Source: Chromatiales bacterium (ex Bugula neritina AB1) (GTDB lineage Bacteria; Pseudomonadota; Gammaproteobacteria; Granulosicoccales; Granulosicoccaceae). From it: a stretch of 55,729 nt of DNA. Both the position numbers and the translations under genes were made by a program. Of the stretch, positions 53,841 to 55,729 are shown in pieces (within the stretch, counting starts at the first letter, position 1; every line of letters starts with the position of its first letter). The DNA lies in contig MDLA01000075.1 of the NCBI GenBank assembly GCA_001730015.1, forward strand, positions 1-55,729. Direction: 5' to 3'. The notes under the pieces were generated by a model, which was not told the DNA's origin, ran no database searches, and worked only from the letters and a program-made list of their open reading frames with translations.

Positions 53841-55052
53841 GTGACCAGCAAACCCCCAGGCCAGCCTGGCTTCGAGAGCCTGCTTACACCGGTGTCAGCT
53901 GACGATTTTTTCTCCCGATACTGGGAAAAAATGCCTCTCCATATCAGTCGCACGGATGAAGCGTTTTTTGCCCGCTTGTTGTCGGTCGAACAGATTGATC
54001 AGCTGCTGAGCAGCGGCGAACACACTTTCCCGAATATCCAGCTCACCCAGTCCAGCGACCCGGTATCAACAGAGGAATACGTCGAGCCGGACAACACTAT
54101 AAACCCGCTCCGCCTGATACAGCGCCACCACCAGGGCGCTACTATTGTACTTTCACAGGCACAGGACTATTTACCGCAGCTGGCCAATTTTACCCGCCGG
54201 ATGCAGGCAGCATTTCAACTACAGTGCCAGACCAATGTCTATCTCTCCCCTCCTGCCCGGCAAGGTTTTAATCCGCACTATGACTCCCACGACGTGTTCA
54301 TTCTGCAGGTCAGCGGCAGTAAAACATTTAATTTCTATAACGGAGGTATAGACCTTCCGCTGAACAGCCACCGCTTCGACAAAAATAACACAGTTGTCGG
54401 AGACAAAAACGAGAGCATCTGCTTAACACCCGGAGACACGCTCTATATTCCGCGCGGCGTGTTACACGATGCAATAGCACATGACAACACCTCACTGCAC
54501 ATCACGCTGGGAGTCTATTCAATAACTTTGTTGCAATTGCTGCAGGAAACCCTTCAGGTTGCCGCTGAGAAAGATATCCGGTACCGGCAATCCGTACCAC
54601 CAATACCGTGGCAGCAGCACAGCGGCAGAGCGGAATTCCAGCAAGCATCAGATGCCGTGATAAGCACACTGCTTACCGCAGACAACCTGGACATAGCAAT
54701 TGCCAAACTACGCGATCATATATCGCTGGAAACAAAGCCCGACATCGCCGGCCTCCTGAAAAACGGTTCAGGTAATGAAGATCTCACATTGAGCACGGTT
54801 ATCCGGCTTCGCAATGAAGCTTTACTCGGAGTTGAACATAACGGGCCAACACTTCGACTACGCGCTTTCGGTCAAATACTGGAGTTCGAGGAGCCCATGA
54901 GCCATGCAGTTGAGTTAATCGTAAAGCAGCAGCGCGTACAGCTTGATAAGCTGCCACTAACAGACAACAAACAAAAATTTGCACTTACAGCTCAACTCCT
55001 GCGCGAAAATATAGTCGCTATTGAAAAGCCGGGTTTTCAGCTACCTCAGTAG
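53841..55052 (+). CDS. JmjC/cupin-4 (ROXA-like) Fe(II)/2-oxoglutarate oxygenase
   Basis: A 403-residue protein of the cupin-4 JmjC group, which includes the bacterial ribosomal oxygenase RoxA/YcfD and human NO66/MINA53. The iron triad is visible as His146-x-Asp148 in N-P-H-Y-D-S-H-D and His209 in P-R-G-V-L-H-D; G-S-K-T-F-N-F-Y supplies the lysine that binds 2-oxoglutarate. A C-terminal winged-helix-like region follows (about 290-400). RoxA hydroxylates an arginine of ribosomal protein L16; this longer-loop protein may act on another target. GTG 53841 has AGGAG eight bases upstream and is preferred to ATG 53796. Confidence 0.87.
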   Translation: MTSKPPGQPGFESLLTPVSADDFFSRYWEKMPLHISRTDEAFFARLLSVEQIDQLLSSGEHTFPNIQLTQSSDPVSTEEYVEPDNTINPLRLIQRHHQGATIVLSQAQDYLPQLANFTRRMQAAFQLQCQTNVYLSPPARQGFNPHYDSHDVFILQVSGSKTFNFYNGGIDLPLNSHRFDKNNTVVGDKNESICLTPGDTLYIPRGVLHDAIAHDNTSLHITLGVYSITLLQLLQETLQVAAEKDIRYRQSVPPIPWQQHSGRAEFQQASDAVISTLLTADNLDIAIAKLRDHISLETKPDIAGLLKNGSGNEDLTLSTVIRLRNEALLGVEHNGPTLRLRAFGQILEFEEPMSHAVELIVKQQRVQLDKLPLTDNKQKFALTAQLLRENIVAIEKPGFQLPQ

Positions 55053-55188
55053 CGTAATCCATCCAGGTACAGTTCTTCTACAGCGAGCCGGTGCATCACG
55101 GCAGTTCTAACGGACGTTCGCAAACCACTTGACAGCACTGTGACTGCTTGATAGCGTAATTTTCGAAATGATCGCAAAGGGGAATATT

Positions 55189-55482
55189 GTGAGTAACAAT
55201 AACAGCGATAGCCTTCTGGTTCGGGACCGTCTGAGCAGACGCCGTTTTATTCGATCTGGCAGTGCGTTTTTACTGGCGGGCAGCGCAGCTATTGCCACAA
55301 GCGCCGTTCGCGCCGACGACTGCGATCGCATGTCAAAAGAAGAACTGGCAAAAACATGTTACGACAACGATTCCGGTGACAACACCGATCCAAAAGCCGG
55401 CTGCATTCCATGCAGCGCATTACAGTTACCGCTCACCGAAAATACCAACAAACCGGTGAAAGTAGCCAAAGTTATCGCTTGA
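55189..55482 (+). CDS. Small Tat-exported four-cysteine protein
   Basis: A 97-residue protein with a twin-arginine signal, S-R-R-R-F-I-R (16-22), a hydrophobic stretch and a cleavage site near A-V-R-A-D. The mature part of about 55 residues has exactly four cysteines (45, 57, 72, 75), the last two as C-I-P-C. Tat export implies folding or cofactor insertion in the cytoplasm, so a metal or Fe-S site is possible. The cysteine spacing does not fit high-potential iron-sulfur proteins. AAGGGG precedes GTG 55189. Confidence 0.7.
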   Translation: MSNNNSDSLLVRDRLSRRRFIRSGSAFLLAGSAAIATSAVRADDCDRMSKEELAKTCYDNDSGDNTDPKAGCIPCSALQLPLTENTNKPVKVAKVIA

Positions 55483-55666
55483 GGCATTTAGACTCAGACT
55501 AATTACCATACACTGACTCACGGTAAACTCCGGTATTGCAAATAATTTCAAGATTAGTAATTGACAAAACTGTGTTAAAAGTGCTGCACGGAGTTTTTAC
55601 TGGATTGAGCGGGTCACTATAAGTGATATTCAGTAATGATCGGTACGGCACCCTGGGAGCTTGTGT

Positions 55667-55729
55667 GAGAATGAGGGTCGTAGCGAGGGCGTGAGGTTTT
55701 GAGTCAGATATTTCGATCGATTGAGGTGA
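55667..55729. repeat. Copy of the 47.6-kb repeat, running off the window
   Basis: 55667-55706 aligns with 47566-47606 (GAGAAT, GGTCGTAGC, TGAGGTTTTGA and TCAG in the same order, about three quarters identical). The sequence just left of it (CCTGGGAGCTTGTGTGA) also parallels the arm of stem-loop 2 at 47.55 kb. A mobile element or its gene may start beyond the edge. Confidence 0.6.

Noticed and set aside
55189..55482. High-potential iron-sulfur protein
   Set aside because: Tat export and four cysteines fit, but the spacing (11, 14 and 2 residues between) does not match the HiPIP pattern.

Overview
The window looks like chromosomal DNA of a free-living, flagellated, probably marine gammaproteobacterium of moderate GC. 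The signs are Tat- and Sec-exported proteins, lipoproteins, a GlyGly-CTERM-type secreted protein, an RTX protein, DsrE/TusA-type sulfur carriers and an aerobic CO dehydrogenase. A Granulosicoccus-like lineage is a guess from gene content only. I saw no tRNA, rRNA, CRISPR array or intact transposase.

Layout. 0-13 kb: mostly unlinked envelope and enzyme genes (VOC protein, zinc-peptidase lipoprotein, TSP3/RTX protein, DUF1127 protein; a minus-strand group of NMT1-like binding protein, epoxide-hydrolase-like enzyme and EEP phosphatase; dienelactone hydrolase; choice-of-anchor protein; metallophosphoesterase; a lipoprotein/outer-membrane-barrel pair). Two opposed copies of a transposase-less element with 4-bp target duplications bracket 4.2-9.3 kb. 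13.4-19 kb: a polyamine-type ABC transporter (potABCD order) followed by a YtcJ-type amidohydrolase. 19-25 kb: a compact minus-strand sulfur-relay island with a divergent ribbon-helix-helix regulator. 25-33.7 kb: NYN/LOTUS protein, flagellin, an MFS and metallo-beta-lactamase pair, an inositol-phosphatase-like enzyme, a second metallo-beta-lactamase protein, a fold-II PLP enzyme and a RidA protein. 33.7-38.7 kb: a BisC/DMSO-reductase-type molybdoenzyme, an SDR and a di-haem peroxidase lipoprotein. 38.8-47 kb: a form I carbon monoxide dehydrogenase operon coxMSLDEFG plus a flavin-reductase-like gene. 47-48 kb: an AT-rich repeat island. 48-55.7 kb: class III aminotransferase, DegP-like protease, small membrane protein, nagA, MFS, JmjC/cupin oxygenase and a Tat-exported cysteine protein. 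The right edge enters a repeat also found at 47.6 kb.

The two most coherent systems are these. (1) The sulfur island has a split YeeE/YedE (TsuA-like) channel, a TusA-like carrier, three tiny membrane proteins (one of only 24 residues), a membrane-anchored double rhodanese lacking catalytic cysteine, three DsrE/F/H-like cytoplasmic proteins with a shared C-terminal signature, an active exported rhodanese and a c-type cytochrome. I infer thiosulfate or sulfane-sulfur uptake, persulfide relay and electron disposal. (2) The cox operon encodes the form I active-site motif AYRCSFR. A stem-loop directly upstream of coxM buries its ribosome-binding site, suggesting translational control.
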